DNA of 64,000 nucleotides from Mesobacillus jeotgali (GTDB lineage Bacteria; Bacillota; Bacilli; Bacillales; Cytobacillaceae), in the NCBI RefSeq assembly GCF_031759225.1, contig NZ_CP134494.1:808001-872000 (forward strand). Reading direction: 5' to 3'. The notes below the pieces were generated by a model. The model was not told the DNA's origin. It did not search any database and saw only the letters and a program-made list of their open reading frames with translations. How positions within the stretch are numbered: the stretch's first letter is position 1; every line of letters starts with the position of its first letter. Shown piece by piece: positions 24,069-34,600 of the stretch. Made by a program: the position numbers and the translations under genes.

Positions 24069-26326
24069 TGAAAATTTTGATGGATTTCATGCATTCGCAG
24101 ACCATCCGTAATAAGGTGCTTGTGTTTGGAGTGGTCATGTCGACGATTCCGCTGCTGCTCCTCAGCCTGTATTATTACTCTTTTGTAAAATCAGACCTCG
24201 AAACAAGGATTCTTGAAAAACAGCATCTGGTGCTCGAGAATCTATCGCGGGAAATACAATACGAATTCAGCCAGACATTCCAGCGAATCCATGTCCTTGC
24301 TTCTCTGAATCTATTGAATAAAGAACAAAGTGCTTTGTATGAGCTACTGCAGCAAAGCGAATCGATCGAAGAGGTCATTATCGCGGATGACAAAGGCTTT
24401 GTCGAGAACCGGGTGTCCCGCTACGAGCTCAATATCGCCGGCGATATGGAACGGTGGTTTACGGACGATATGTGGTTCCAGCTGCAAACCCGAGACAAGG
24501 TATACGGTCAGGTGGCATTCAACCAGTATGACCAGCCTGTCATGAAACTGGCGATTCCTTTTTATGAAGGCGACAGCAAAAAAGCAATCGGAGTCACGGT
24601 CCAGCTCCAGAAAATCATCGGGAAAATTTCTTCGATGCGCCAGGACCACTCTTCTTATATTTATTTGCTGGATGACAAAGAACGCGTCATCGCCCACCAG
24701 GATTACAGCAAGCTCTGGCAAAAGCAAACATCTGGCGGCCAGGATGAGCTAGGGGTTACGGCAGAGATTGAGGATCTGGACTGGGTGCTTGTGATGGAGC
24801 AGCCGAAAGCAACGGCATTCGCTCCGATCAACAGGATGTTCCAGAACGGAATCGGTGCGGTTGCGTTGCTGATTTTAACCGTCAGCCTGATCAGTGTTTG
24901 GGCAGGGCTTTATTTTACAAGGCCGATCGTTTCGATTGACCGGGAGATGAACAAATTGAAGCAGGGAGTGAAAATCAGCCCGGTTAGAATGAAACGCACC
25001 GATGAGCTTGGAAAATTGGCTGACTCTTTTAACGACATGAGCAAGGAACTGCTCGAAAAATCTAGATTGCTAGAGCAGGAGAAGGAAAGGCTCGATGTGG
25101 TAGTGAACGGAATTGGAGCCGGGCTTGCGCTCGTGACGAAAGAATACCGGATCACCTGGATGAACCCGATTTTAAAAGAGTGGCTGAAAGAGGATAGGCT
25201 CACGCTGCCATGTTATGCGGTGATCGGCGGGGAGAATGCTCCATGCCTGAACTGTCCGATTACTTGTCCGGACCTAGATAAAATCGCCGATGAAGTCATG
25301 AAGTCCAAGGATGGTGCCAATGGCGAGCGGATCTTCAGGCACAGAGTGTTCCCGCTGAATCACGCGATTGAGGAAGAAGGGGAATTCCTCGTCGTGCTCG
25401 AGGACATCACCGAGCAAAAACAGATGGAAGAAACGATGATCCAGACGGATAAACTGAGCGCGCTCGGCATCATGGCATCGAGCTTTGCACACGAAGTCAA
25501 CAATCCGCTGGCAACGATCAATGTATATGCGGAGGATTTGATTGACAGGATTCAGGCCGGGGACGAGGACCTCGATGAAGAAGAGATGGAGCATTATCTT
25601 CGTAAAATCAAGGAAAATACCGAGCGCTGCAAACGGATCACCGGAAACCTCCTCAATTTTTCCCGTAAGAATGATTGGACAGAAGATCGAATTCGCGTCA
25701 GGGAAATCATCGAAAACAGCATCAGCCTTGTCGAGCACCAGCTGAAAAAGCAGCGCATCCAGCTTGAACTCCGAGTCGCGGAGGGGCTGCCGCTGGTTAG
25801 CGGAGATGGGCTTAAGCTGATGCAGGTCATAGTCAACCTGATCAATAACGCGGTCGATGCGATGGAAAGCGAAGGTAAACTTGTTGTATCGGCGAATGGC
25901 ACTGTTGACGGGAAGGTATCGATCGAAGTGACCGACAGCGGCCACGGGATTCCTGCCGAAGCAATGGATAAACTATTCGATCCGTTTTTCACAACTAAGC
26001 CGATCGGCAAAGGAACCGGGTTAGGTTTATCCGTTTGCTATGGCATCATCCAGCAATTTGGCGGGTCGATCACGATTGACAGCAAACCTGCAGAAGGAAC
26101 AACAGTGGAAATCCAGCTGCCCGCAGAGCGTTCGATGAGAGCAGGGCTTGGTGTAGAAGACCAGGCAATGAAAATGGACGAAAAAGTGGAAGATCAGGCA
26201 GTGAAAACGGACGAAATAGTGGGCGGCCAGGTAATGAAAACGGACGATACAAGTAATTACGGAAACACAGAATTAGAAACAACGGAGGTGGGCTACGATG
26301 TCAGCAACAAGATTGTTGGTCGTTGA
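24068..26326 (+). CDS. Membrane sensor histidine kinase (dCache-HAMP-PAS-HisKA-HATPase)
   Basis: 752 residues. TM1 about 17-38, an extracellular Cache-type domain to about 255, TM2 about 260-282, HAMP, then a PAS domain with a Cys cluster (APCLNCPITCPD, about 393-405). HisKA motif FAHEVNNPLATI (His about 474), then HATPase with DSGHGIP and GTGLGLS. The last ~55 residues are a low-complexity tail with three VEDQAMK-like repeats. ATG 24068 has GGGAGGGAG upstream. It overlaps the regulator gene by 29 nt. Confidence 0.92.
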   Translation: MKILMDFMHSQTIRNKVLVFGVVMSTIPLLLLSLYYYSFVKSDLETRILEKQHLVLENLSREIQYEFSQTFQRIHVLASLNLLNKEQSALYELLQQSESIEEVIIADDKGFVENRVSRYELNIAGDMERWFTDDMWFQLQTRDKVYGQVAFNQYDQPVMKLAIPFYEGDSKKAIGVTVQLQKIIGKISSMRQDHSSYIYLLDDKERVIAHQDYSKLWQKQTSGGQDELGVTAEIEDLDWVLVMEQPKATAFAPINRMFQNGIGAVALLILTVSLISVWAGLYFTRPIVSIDREMNKLKQGVKISPVRMKRTDELGKLADSFNDMSKELLEKSRLLEQEKERLDVVVNGIGAGLALVTKEYRITWMNPILKEWLKEDRLTLPCYAVIGGENAPCLNCPITCPDLDKIADEVMKSKDGANGERIFRHRVFPLNHAIEEEGEFLVVLEDITEQKQMEETMIQTDKLSALGIMASSFAHEVNNPLATINVYAEDLIDRIQAGDEDLDEEEMEHYLRKIKENTERCKRITGNLLNFSRKNDWTEDRIRVREIIENSISLVEHQLKKQRIQLELRVAEGLPLVSGDGLKLMQVIVNLINNAVDAMESEGKLVVSANGTVDGKVSIEVTDSGHGIPAEAMDKLFDPFFTTKPIGKGTGLGLSVCYGIIQQFGGSITIDSKPAEGTTVEIQLPAERSMRAGLGVEDQAMKMDEKVEDQAVKTDEIVGGQVMKTDDTSNYGNTELETTEVGYDVSNKIVGR

Positions 26327-27638
26327 TGATGAACAGGATTTGCTTGAGCTTTTGGAGAGGAGGCTGAAGCGGAAAGGTTTCGACGTGGACAGCGCAGGCA
26401 CGGCAGAGGATGCCCTTGAACTCGTGAAAAAGAATGAATATGACATCGGCGTTTATGACATCCGCCTTCCCGGAATGGATGGCATCGAGCTGTTAAAAGA
26501 AACCAAAAAAATCCAGCCTGATATCGAAGTGCTGATCCTGACAGGGCATGGGACGATCGATACCGCGATTGAAGCGATGAAGGTGGGCGCCTTCGATTAC
26601 ATCACTAAGCCTTATAATCTATCAGAACTGGAACTGACGATAGGAAAGGCTTCGGAAAATAAAGTGCTCAAAGAGAAGAATGATTCGATGAAAAAAATCA
26701 TCGCCCAGCATAATGAATTCAACATCATCGGCGACAGCGCCAATTTTAAGGAAGTGCTCGAGATGACGCGAAGGATTGCCGACAGCGATGTGCCTGTCCT
26801 GATTGAGGGCGAGAGCGGCACCGGGAAGGAGCTGTTTGCGAAGGCCCTCCATTATTGGAGCAGCCGAGCTGATGAACCATTCGTGCCTGTGAACTCTGGT
26901 GCGCTGCCGGAACATCTGTTGGAAAGCGAGTTGTTCGGGCATGCCCGCGGTGCTTTTACCGGAGCGAGCCAGGATAAGAAAGGTTTAGTCGAAGCGGCGA
27001 AAGACGGGACACTATTTCTGGATGAACTTGGCGAAATGCCGCTTGCTCTTCAGGTGAAATTGCTGCGTTTCCTTGAAACAGGCGAATTCCGTCGCGTCGG
27101 TGATGTCCGCGAGCGCCATGTGACCGTTCGCGTTGTCGCCGCAACGAATCGGGATATGGAAAAAGAAGTCGCCGAAGGACGTTTTCGCGAGGACCTTTAT
27201 TACCGGTTGAATGTTGTAAAACTGACGATTCCGCCACTGCGGGAACGGAAAGGTGATTTACCCGCGCTGATAGAGCACTTTATTGTGAGGACGAAAGACC
27301 CGTCGAAGCAGTTGTCGACAGAAGCATTTGCCGCGCTGGAGCAATACGATTTTCCGGGAAATGTCCGCGAGTTGAGTCACCTGATCGAACGCGGCGTGCT
27401 GCTATCGAAAGGAAGCTTGATAGAAGCGGACAATCTGCTTTTACCGAAACAGGTAGCTGTTACCGCCGCTTCCGTTGATGGGGCGACCAGGCTCTGCTCA
27501 CTTGAAGAAGTCGAAAAAGTGCACATAGAGAACGCCTTAAAGCAGATGAATTGGAACAAAACGAAAGCAGCAGACGTGCTCGGCATCAGCGTCCGGAATC
27601 TTTATCGGAAGATTGATCAATATGGGTTGAAAGAGTAG
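26298..27638 (+). CDS. Sigma-54-dependent response regulator (NtrC family)
   Basis: 446 residues. Receiver domain with acidic pocket DDE (10-12) and phospho-acceptor Asp54 (VYDIRLPGMDG); AAA+ domain with Walker A GESGTGKE, the sigma-54 contact loop GAFTGA and an arginine-finger region FREDLYYRL; C-terminal Fis-type HTH (AADVLGISVRNLYRKI). It activates sigma-54 RNA polymerase after phosphorylation by the upstream kinase. GGAGG lies 10 nt before the ATG, inside the kinase gene. The nearest -24/-12 promoter is 1.55 kb downstream, before tatA. Confidence 0.95.
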   Translation: MSATRLLVVDDEQDLLELLERRLKRKGFDVDSAGTAEDALELVKKNEYDIGVYDIRLPGMDGIELLKETKKIQPDIEVLILTGHGTIDTAIEAMKVGAFDYITKPYNLSELELTIGKASENKVLKEKNDSMKKIIAQHNEFNIIGDSANFKEVLEMTRRIADSDVPVLIEGESGTGKELFAKALHYWSSRADEPFVPVNSGALPEHLLESELFGHARGAFTGASQDKKGLVEAAKDGTLFLDELGEMPLALQVKLLRFLETGEFRRVGDVRERHVTVRVVAATNRDMEKEVAEGRFREDLYYRLNVVKLTIPPLRERKGDLPALIEHFIVRTKDPSKQLSTEAFAALEQYDFPGNVRELSHLIERGVLLSKGSLIEADNLLLPKQVAVTAASVDGATRLCSLEEVEKVHIENALKQMNWNKTKAADVLGISVRNLYRKIDQYGLKE

Positions 27639-27655
27639 TGAGTTGGGGTGCGGCG

Positions 27656-27798
27656 AACTGGAAAAAAACGCTCATAATTACCAGTTCGCCAATAAAAATT
27701 GATTTTCGCCAATAAATGGATTGAAATCGCCAATAAAAAATTTTTTTCGCCAATAAATCGGAAAAATCGCCAATAAAGTTGTGAACTTCGCCAATAAA
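27656..27798 (+). repeat. 20-bp-period array with leader hairpin, CGCCAATAAA type (copy 2)
   Basis: Leader arms AACTGG (27656-27661) and CCAGTT (27681-27686), extendable to GGCGAACTGG / CCAGTTCGCC, separated by exactly 19 nt. Six CGCCAATAAA units start at 27687, 27707, 27728, 27748, 27768 and 27789 (steps 20, 21, 20, 20, 21). Same unit number and layout as at 19800. It separates the response-regulator gene from the NERD gene. Confidence 0.92.
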
Positions 27799-27877
27799 AT
27801 TGTTCACAATTACATAAGCAGGTAATCTTAATGCAATTATCGAATGATTAGGAGAATATACAGAAGGAGTGAAGCTT

Positions 27878-28849
27878 TTGATAGCGAAAAATCGGTCCAT
27901 TCCAAAAGAAATAAGGATTTATGAGGCAATTGTAAGGCGATTACCGGTAAATCATCCACGAAAAACAGAATTCGAGAACAAATTATCCAGGAAACGGGCA
28001 GGCTATAAAGGTGAAAAAGAATTAGATTACCATGTTTCACAAATAGACCATTCTAAGTTCACAATCTTGCATGATATTAGAATCCCCTATAATGAAACTC
28101 ACTTCCAAATCGATACCCTATTTATCTCCAATTCCTTCATCATACCAATTGATTCCAAGTATTATGCCGGGACGCTCGAATTTTACCCTGAATTCAACCA
28201 AATGATCCAATATTTAAATGGTAATGAAAAAGTTTACCCTGACCCCATCCTCCAGACAAAAATACAAGGCCGGCAGCTCAAAGCCTTTCTAACAAGTCAT
28301 CAATTTTCTCCACCTCCGTTTGAACCGCTGGTTGCTATCACCAATTCACAAGCCTTGATCAAGAACCCTACCAAAAATAAAGAAGTCAGCCAAAGAGTAT
28401 TCAAATCCCCGGGCATTTTTTATAAAATCAATCCGTTTCTAGAAAAATATCATAAAGAGATAATCACAAATCAAGATATAAAGAAAATGGTCAAGCTTTT
28501 ATTGAGAAAACATACACCCTATCTTCCAGAATTAAAAGAACTTCCTTTTAGTGACTTCCAGAAAGGAGTGGAGTGTCCAGCCTGCCATACAATCGGCATG
28601 GAAAGATTTCATGGTCTATGGGGTTGCAAGAAGTGCGGCCATACTTCAAAGGACGCACATGTTGCCGCATTGAAAGATTTCTTTCTCATCAATGGGCCGT
28701 CGATTTCCAACGCACAATTCAGCGATTTCCTCAACATCTCATCCATCCACCAGTCAAAAAGGCTGCTTTCGGCGCTGGACCTTGAAAGCACCGGATCCAC
28801 AAAAGGACGAATCTACACCCCGGACAAGAACTTTCGGTTATGGGAATGA
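27878..28849 (+). CDS. NERD (nuclease-related) domain protein with C-terminal zinc ribbon
   Basis: 323 residues from TTG 27878, with AAGGAG 8 nt upstream (GTG at 27869 overlaps it). The NERD domain spans about 30-150 (KRAGYKGEKELDYHVS, FQIDTLFISNSFIIPIDSKY). The usual E-x-K of the nuclease-like core reads D-S-K here. A zinc ribbon follows at about 230-255 (CPACHTIG...WGCKKCGH), then a winged C-terminal region. The role of NERD proteins is not settled. It lies between a sensor system and its likely target operon but has its own ribosome site and a terminator behind it. Confidence 0.82.
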   Translation: MIAKNRSIPKEIRIYEAIVRRLPVNHPRKTEFENKLSRKRAGYKGEKELDYHVSQIDHSKFTILHDIRIPYNETHFQIDTLFISNSFIIPIDSKYYAGTLEFYPEFNQMIQYLNGNEKVYPDPILQTKIQGRQLKAFLTSHQFSPPPFEPLVAITNSQALIKNPTKNKEVSQRVFKSPGIFYKINPFLEKYHKEIITNQDIKKMVKLLLRKHTPYLPELKELPFSDFQKGVECPACHTIGMERFHGLWGCKKCGHTSKDAHVAALKDFFLINGPSISNAQFSDFLNISSIHQSKRLLSALDLESTGSTKGRIYTPDKNFRLWE

Positions 28850-28904
28850 TCAATTGCTCGGAAATTTGCTCATCGAAGCGTACGCCAATCATACACACCA
28901 AGCT

Positions 28905-29055
28905 GTAGTGTCACATGCCAAAATGGAACACCATGCTAAATTGTTACATGCCAATATTAGAACACGACGCTAAATTGTCACATGTCAAAATTACAGTACC
29001 ATGCCAAAATGTCACATGCCAAAATTGCAATACCATGCCAAAATGTCACATAACC
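28905..29055. repeat. Short tandem array, alternating 15/19-bp steps (34-bp period)
   Basis: ATGCCAAAAT-like cores start at 28915, 28933, 28948, 28967, 28982, 29001, 29016 and 29035; after the first step (18) the steps alternate 15 and 19. The best units read ATGCCAAAATGTCAC and ATGCCAAAATTGCAATACC. The array lies 140-290 bp upstream of the -24/-12 promoter, the usual distance of enhancer sites, but a terminator stands between them. Confidence 0.8.
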
Positions 29056-29099
29056 AGCGGATGAGATCGAGCCAAAAGTTCGATTTCATCCGCTTTTTC
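29056..29099 (+). terminator. Intrinsic terminator after the NERD gene
   Basis: AGCGGATGA / TCATCCGCT with inner GATCGA / TTCGAT-type pairing, then TTTTT. Confidence 0.88.
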
Positions 29100-29191
29100 T
29101 CGTTCACAAAAGTGTCACGATTCCCCTCGCTCCTTACTCCCACAAGCACTCCACCGAGCTATACTCCTGAAAATCAGCCATACCCAAAAAG

Positions 29192-29208
29192 TTGGCACGC
29201 AGCTTGCA
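29192..29208 (+). promoter_or_regulatory. Sigma-54 (-24/-12) promoter of the tatA-molybdoenzyme operon
   Basis: TTGGCACG-CAGC-TTGCA, a full match to YTGGCACG-N4-TTGCW; the GG and GC are 12 nt apart as required. The start of transcription would be near 29218, 30 nt before tatA. The sigma-54-dependent regulator at 26298 is the natural activator. Confidence 0.88.
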
Positions 29209-29247
29209 TTATAAATAAGCAAGAAAACTAGAAAAGGAAGTGGCGAC

Positions 29248-29448
29248 ATGCTATCCAATATTGGCATTCCTGGTTTGATCTTGATCCTTACTTTGGCGCT
29301 GATCATCTTCGGTCCGAAAAAGCTGCCTGAAATCGGCAGGGCGTTCGGACAGACGCTGAAGGAATTCAAGAAATCGACTCGTGAACTGACAAGTGATATC
29401 ACTGACGATATCGCGGATGACCTTAAGGAAATCAAGAAAGAAATCTAA
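29248..29448 (+). CDS. tatA: Twin-arginine translocase subunit TatA
   Basis: 66 residues: one N-terminal helix ([24 protein letters not shown], with the FGPKKLPE hinge), an amphipathic helix and an acidic/basic tail. TatA forms the Tat pore that exports folded proteins. It is the first gene after the sigma-54 promoter and 24 nt before the Fe-S subunit gene, so it is probably a dedicated TatA for the molybdoenzyme encoded below. No tatC is in the window. Confidence 0.93.
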   Translation: MLSNIGIPGLILILTLALIIFGPKKLPEIGRAFGQTLKEFKKSTRELTSDITDDIADDLKEIKKEI

Positions 29449-29472
29449 ACGCATAAAAAGAGGTGACGTAAA

Positions 29473-30360
29473 ATGGGTCTTTTTTCAAACGAGAAAAAGG
29501 TGGATTACGATAAAATCGTCGACAAAATGCTGCCAGATGCAAAGAAGGAAATGGATGAATCACAGTATGACACAGAGCTTGGCCTGAACATGGCGCGTGA
29601 TGCCAGGAAGGTCATCAGCGGCAAACTGAAGATCGAAGACTTCCATAAAGTCTATTCTTCATCACTGACAAAGGAATTCGGCAACTATTACGCTTCAGCT
29701 GATGGACCTGATATCAGAAAGGGCGACGGCCCGAAATGGGCGATGGTCATCGACCTGAAAAAATGCGTTGGCTGTGATACATGTACCGTCAGCTGCAAGG
29801 CGGAGAACAGGACGCCGCCGGGAATCTCCTACAATGTCGTCATGGAATCGCTCGAAGGAGAGTTCCCGAACATCAAGGCCGTCAACCTGCCAAGGCCGTG
29901 CATGCAATGTGACAAACCGGCTTGTGCCCAGGTTTGTCCGACAAGGGCGACTTATAAAATGGAAAACGGAATTGTCGCAATCGACAATGACCGCTGCATC
30001 GGCTGCCGCTACTGCATCGTTGCCTGCCCTTATGGCGCGCGCTCCTTCGATTTCGGCGAAAGCTATGAGCAGGAAATGCAAGGTGCCAATGATGTAACAA
30101 GCCCTGAATACGGCGTCGAACGCGGCAGCCGCGAGAAAGGCAAGACACCAATCGGCACAGTCCGCAAGTGCAGCTTCTGCTTCCATCGCCTGCAAAGAGG
30201 CGAAGAGCCGGCATGTGTGGAAACCTGCATTGGCGATGCTCGCTTCTTCGGCGACATCAGCGACCCGAACAGTGTGGTATCAAAGCTTGCTGCAAGTCCA
30301 AGAGCATTCCGGCTGAAGGAAGAGCTTGGAACACATCCGAATGTCATCTATTTAAGATAG
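29473..30360 (+). CDS. Molybdoenzyme iron-sulfur subunit (four 4Fe-4S clusters, TtrB/SrdB-like)
   Basis: 295 residues. An N-terminal helical extension is followed by ferredoxin-like cluster motifs: CVGCDTCTVSC, CMQCDKPACAQVC, CIGCRYCIVACPYG and CSFCFHRL...CVETC. It passes electrons from the membrane quinol-oxidising subunit to the molybdenum subunit. No Tat signal of its own; in such enzymes it travels with the catalytic subunit. The gene order B-C-A matches ttrBCA and srdBCA. AGAGGTG lies 7-8 nt before the ATG. Confidence 0.92.
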   Translation: MGLFSNEKKVDYDKIVDKMLPDAKKEMDESQYDTELGLNMARDARKVISGKLKIEDFHKVYSSSLTKEFGNYYASADGPDIRKGDGPKWAMVIDLKKCVGCDTCTVSCKAENRTPPGISYNVVMESLEGEFPNIKAVNLPRPCMQCDKPACAQVCPTRATYKMENGIVAIDNDRCIGCRYCIVACPYGARSFDFGESYEQEMQGANDVTSPEYGVERGSREKGKTPIGTVRKCSFCFHRLQRGEEPACVETCIGDARFFGDISDPNSVVSKLAASPRAFRLKEELGTHPNVIYLR

Positions 30361-30372
30361 GAGGGAATGGCG

Positions 30373-31665
30373 ATGGCCAATCTTGCTGTTGATTTAAAAG
30401 AGAAAAGCACAACAAAACCAAAAGTCAATGTGACGATATCAAATGCTTTTAAAATATGGATTTCAGCTTTAACTGTTGCCTTTTTGATCGGCGGTTATTT
30501 TATCGTAGAGCGCTTCTTCACGGGGCTTGCGGCTACGAATCTATCAAGCATCACCCCGTGGGGAGCGTGGATCGCTTTTTACATCTTCTTCGTGGGTTTG
30601 AGTGCGGGTTCGTTCCTGCTATCAACCCTGATCTACGTTTTCGGGATGGAAGAGTACGAGAGAGTTGGTAAGGCGGCGCTTTTCACCGCGATTGTCTGTA
30701 TGATCGTCGCGCTGACCTTCGTCCTGATGGACCTTGGCCGTCCGGAGCGCATGCTCAATGCGATCATCTACTGGAATGTCACTTCACCGCTTGCGTGGGA
30801 AGTCCACTTTTACCTGGTCTATATCGGCCTATTAACGGTTGAACTGTATATCGCGATGAGGGAAGACCTCGTCCGCGCGGCAAGAACGAACTCATTGAAA
30901 GGTTTTATCGCAAGATTCATCACTTTTAAAAACGCAACCATCAATGCTGCAACTAAAAAGCGTGACCATATGTGGATGAAAATCCTTGGCACGATCGGGA
31001 TTCCCCTGGCGATCCTCGGGGTCCACGGCGGAACTGGTACGATCTTCGCTGTTGTAAAAGCAAGGCCGGCATGGCATACCGCTTTATTCCCGATCATCTT
31101 TGTCGTATCGGCGATGGTTTCGGGAACGGCTCTTCTGTTAGCGATGTATATCATCAAGAAAAAAGTGCAGAAACAGCCTGTTGACCGGGGAATGGTCGTC
31201 TCACTGGCAAAATTGATGGTCGGCTTCCTGATCATCGACCTTGGCCTCCAATTCTATGAATATCTGATCGGCTGGTACGGACTTGAGGCAGAACACCTTG
31301 ATACACTGGCAACGATGATGGCCAGTGAAAAAGCCTGGTCGTTCTGGTTCGTGCAAATGTTCCTGGGAGCCGTCATCCCGATCACGATTGTTTTCTGGAA
31401 AAAAACGAGCCAGAACGTCAATGCACTGCTTGTGGCTGCTGTCCTGATTGTCATCGGGATCATCGGAGTCCGCTTCAATATTGTTGTCCCGCCGCTAGTC
31501 ACACCGGTGTTCCACGAACTGCCATGGGGCAATTACGCACCAACAATCAAGGAATGGATGGTCAGCGTCGGCGTCGTCGCCATGGGGCTATTAATCTACT
31601 CATTCGGTGAGCTGCTGCTGCCGATCGAAGAAACTTCTGACGAGGTGAGCCATAATGGAAAATAA
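30373..31665 (+). CDS. NrfD/TtrC-type quinol-oxidising membrane subunit
   Basis: 430 residues from ATG 30373 (GGAGG 8 nt upstream; ATG 30367 lies only 2 nt behind it). About nine to ten hydrophobic helices with the NrfD/PsrC pattern, including STPWGAWIAFYIFFVGLS-like SSITPWGAWIAF near residue 55 and DLGRPERMLN near 120. It anchors the enzyme and takes electrons from menaquinol. It overlaps the catalytic-subunit gene by 11 nt. Confidence 0.9.
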   Translation: MANLAVDLKEKSTTKPKVNVTISNAFKIWISALTVAFLIGGYFIVERFFTGLAATNLSSITPWGAWIAFYIFFVGLSAGSFLLSTLIYVFGMEEYERVGKAALFTAIVCMIVALTFVLMDLGRPERMLNAIIYWNVTSPLAWEVHFYLVYIGLLTVELYIAMREDLVRAARTNSLKGFIARFITFKNATINAATKKRDHMWMKILGTIGIPLAILGVHGGTGTIFAVVKARPAWHTALFPIIFVVSAMVSGTALLLAMYIIKKKVQKQPVDRGMVVSLAKLMVGFLIIDLGLQFYEYLIGWYGLEAEHLDTLATMMASEKAWSFWFVQMFLGAVIPITIVFWKKTSQNVNALLVAAVLIVIGIIGVRFNIVVPPLVTPVFHELPWGNYAPTIKEWMVSVGVVAMGLLIYSFGELLLPIEETSDEVSHNGK

Positions 31666-34600
31666 ACCAATGAAACGCCGTGGGTTTTTAAAAGCGCTCG
31701 GAACGCTTGGAGCGGTCGCATTCGTCGGACCGGCATTCGTCGGGCCAATCAAGCAGGTCATGGGCGATGTCTGGATCGATGAGCCGCACGGTACCGGCAC
31801 GGATTATCAGGATTATACAGCGGAAAATGTCATCTTCACTTCATGCCAGCAATGCAATGCGACATGTACGATCAAAACCTATATCACAGCCGGAGCGGCA
31901 GGCGGGGCATACTCTTCCATCGTCCGTAAGATCGCCGGCAACCAGTACAGCCCGATCAATATGGTGCAAATCGGCCATATCAACTATGACACACCGGTTT
32001 CGCAGGCTGTAAAAGGAACCGGGGATGTCGCAAAAACGGGACGCGGGCTTCGTGGCGGCCGCACTTGCTTGAAAGGGCAGGCCGGCATCCAGACAAACTA
32101 TGATGCATTCCGGATCCAAAAGCCATTGAAGCGTGTAGGCGAACGAGGCAGCGGCGTCTGGAAAACGGTCAGCTGGGAAGAGGCATACAAGGAAATACTC
32201 GAGGGCAGCAAGGACCTTCGCACACCTGGGTTAAAAGAAATGTGGAAATACGCACCGGAAGCTGCAGTCATGGCTGACTGGGATAAGTTAAAAGCAGGCG
32301 AAATGACAAAGGCCGATTTCGATAAAAAATACAAGGATATCCTGATCGATACGAACCATCCGGACCTTGGGCCAAAGGCGAACCAGATTGCCGTCATGGC
32401 AGGGCACAGGCGCGAATTCATCGAGCGTCTCGCAGCCAACAGCCTCGGCACTGCCAACTACTACGATCACGGAGGATACTGCGGCATCACGAGCGTAATG
32501 GGTAATGTCCGCTCACATGATGCTGAAAAAGCGAAGAAACGGATGATCCCGGATTATGATAACGCTGAGATGGTCATCGTCTGGGGCACAAACCCAATGG
32601 TGGCAAACCGTGGGCCGACTACATTTGCACCGCAGATCACAAATGCCATCGACCGCGGCATGAAAATGGTCGTCATCGATCCGCGCTACAGCAAGACAGC
32701 AGAGAAAGCGCATATGTGGGTACCGGTAAAACCGGGCGGGGACGGAGCGCTTGCAATGGCGATGTGTCGCTGGATCATCGAAAACAACAGATATGATGAT
32801 ATTTATCTCCGCAATCCGAACCAGGAAGCAGCGAATGAAGATGGCGAAACAACCTGGAGCGATGCCTCCTTCCTTGTCAATGTCGGGGATAAGAAGCGCC
32901 CATTCGTCCGTGCTCAAGAACTTGGAATCGGCGGCGAAGAATTTGTAGTGATTGAAAACGGCAAGCCAGTTCCGCATACAAAGGCGCGGAATGGGGACCT
33001 TGACATCGACACAACCATTAATGGCATCAAAGTGAAATCTGTCTTCCGGATTTTTAAAGACAGGGTCATGGAAAAATCAATCGAAGAATACGCCAAGCAG
33101 GCAGATGTGCCAGTCGACCAGATTGTCCAGATTGCCCGTGAATTCACTTCGCATGGCAAGAAGGTCGGTATCCACTCTTACCGCGGACCAGCGATGCACA
33201 CGAATGGCTACTACAGCGTCCGTGCCATCAATATGCTGAACCACCTTGTCGGCAACCATGACTGGAAGGGCGGCGACACCGTACTTGGCGCGAAATACAA
33301 AGCAACCGAAGGCCGCTACGATCTCGTTACGGTGCCCAACGCCAACAAAGGATGGGGAATCCCGGTCACAAGGCATAAGGTTCCTTATGAAAAGACATCG
33401 CTATTTGAAAAAGATGGTTATCCGGCAAAACGCCCTTGGTATCCGTTCGGTAATAAACTGATCCATGATGTCCTTCCAAGCTCCGCGGAAGGCTATCCAT
33501 ATAAAATCAGGGCTTTATTGATCAATAGGACATCACCGGTCATGGCTGGCCCAAGATCAGAAATGCAGGCTAAATTCATCAGGGACCCTAAAGTGGTTGA
33601 ACTTGTTGTAGCATCAGATGTGGTCATTGGCGAGACATCCAAATACGCAGATTTCATTTTGCCGGATCTTGCGTACCTTGAAAGCTGGAACGCGGAGGAC
33701 ATCTTCCCGATCCTGAAGCATAAATTCGCCGGAGTCATCCAGCCGGTGACAAGGGTTGTACCTGACGCACGGCCAACGGAGCAAGTTTATATCGATTTAC
33801 TAAAAGGTTTAGGACTTCCAGGTGTCGGTGACAATGCATTGGCAGACGGATCGGCGATACACACTCCTGAAGATTATTACTTAAAACGGATTGCGAACAT
33901 CGCCTTTGACGGCCAGAAGCCCGTCAAGGATGCCAATGCTGAAGAACTGGCAATTTTTGAAAAAGCAAGGCAGAAAGCACTCGGTAAATATTTCGACATC
34001 CAGAAGCTGAAAGATGCTGTCAAACCGGAAGAATGGAAGAAAGTCGTCTATGTATTGAATCGCGGCGGACGCTTTGAGGCAGCAGGCGATGAATATATCG
34101 GCAACAAACTCAAGTATCAGTGGGCAAAACAGGTTTATTTTTACGATGAAAAAGCAGCAGGCTTCAAGAGTGCATACACAGGCAAGTTCTTTGAAGGCGT
34201 GCCGGTGGCAGAGGAAATCAAGACATATGATGGCGAAGTCTACAAGCCGAACAAACCGCTGCAGTTCATCAACTGGAAATCAAGGAATATGGCAACGCAC
34301 CGTACAGAAGGAAATGCCTGGCTCCGTGAAGTGAAGCCGGAGAACTATCTGTGGATAAATCCGATTGACGCGAAGAAAAAAGGCATCAAGACGGATGATG
34401 AAATCTACATCTCATCCAATAACTCAAAAGTTAAGGGCCGTGCGCTCGTGACCCCAGGAATCAAGCCGGGAGTGGTTGGAGCGAACTTCAGCTTCGGACA
34501 TGATGCCTATGGCTCAAAAGCGGTCAAAGTGGACGGCAAAACAATCGAGCCAGCCGGCAAATACGGCCACACAGGCTATGAATTCAATAAACCGCTCCAT

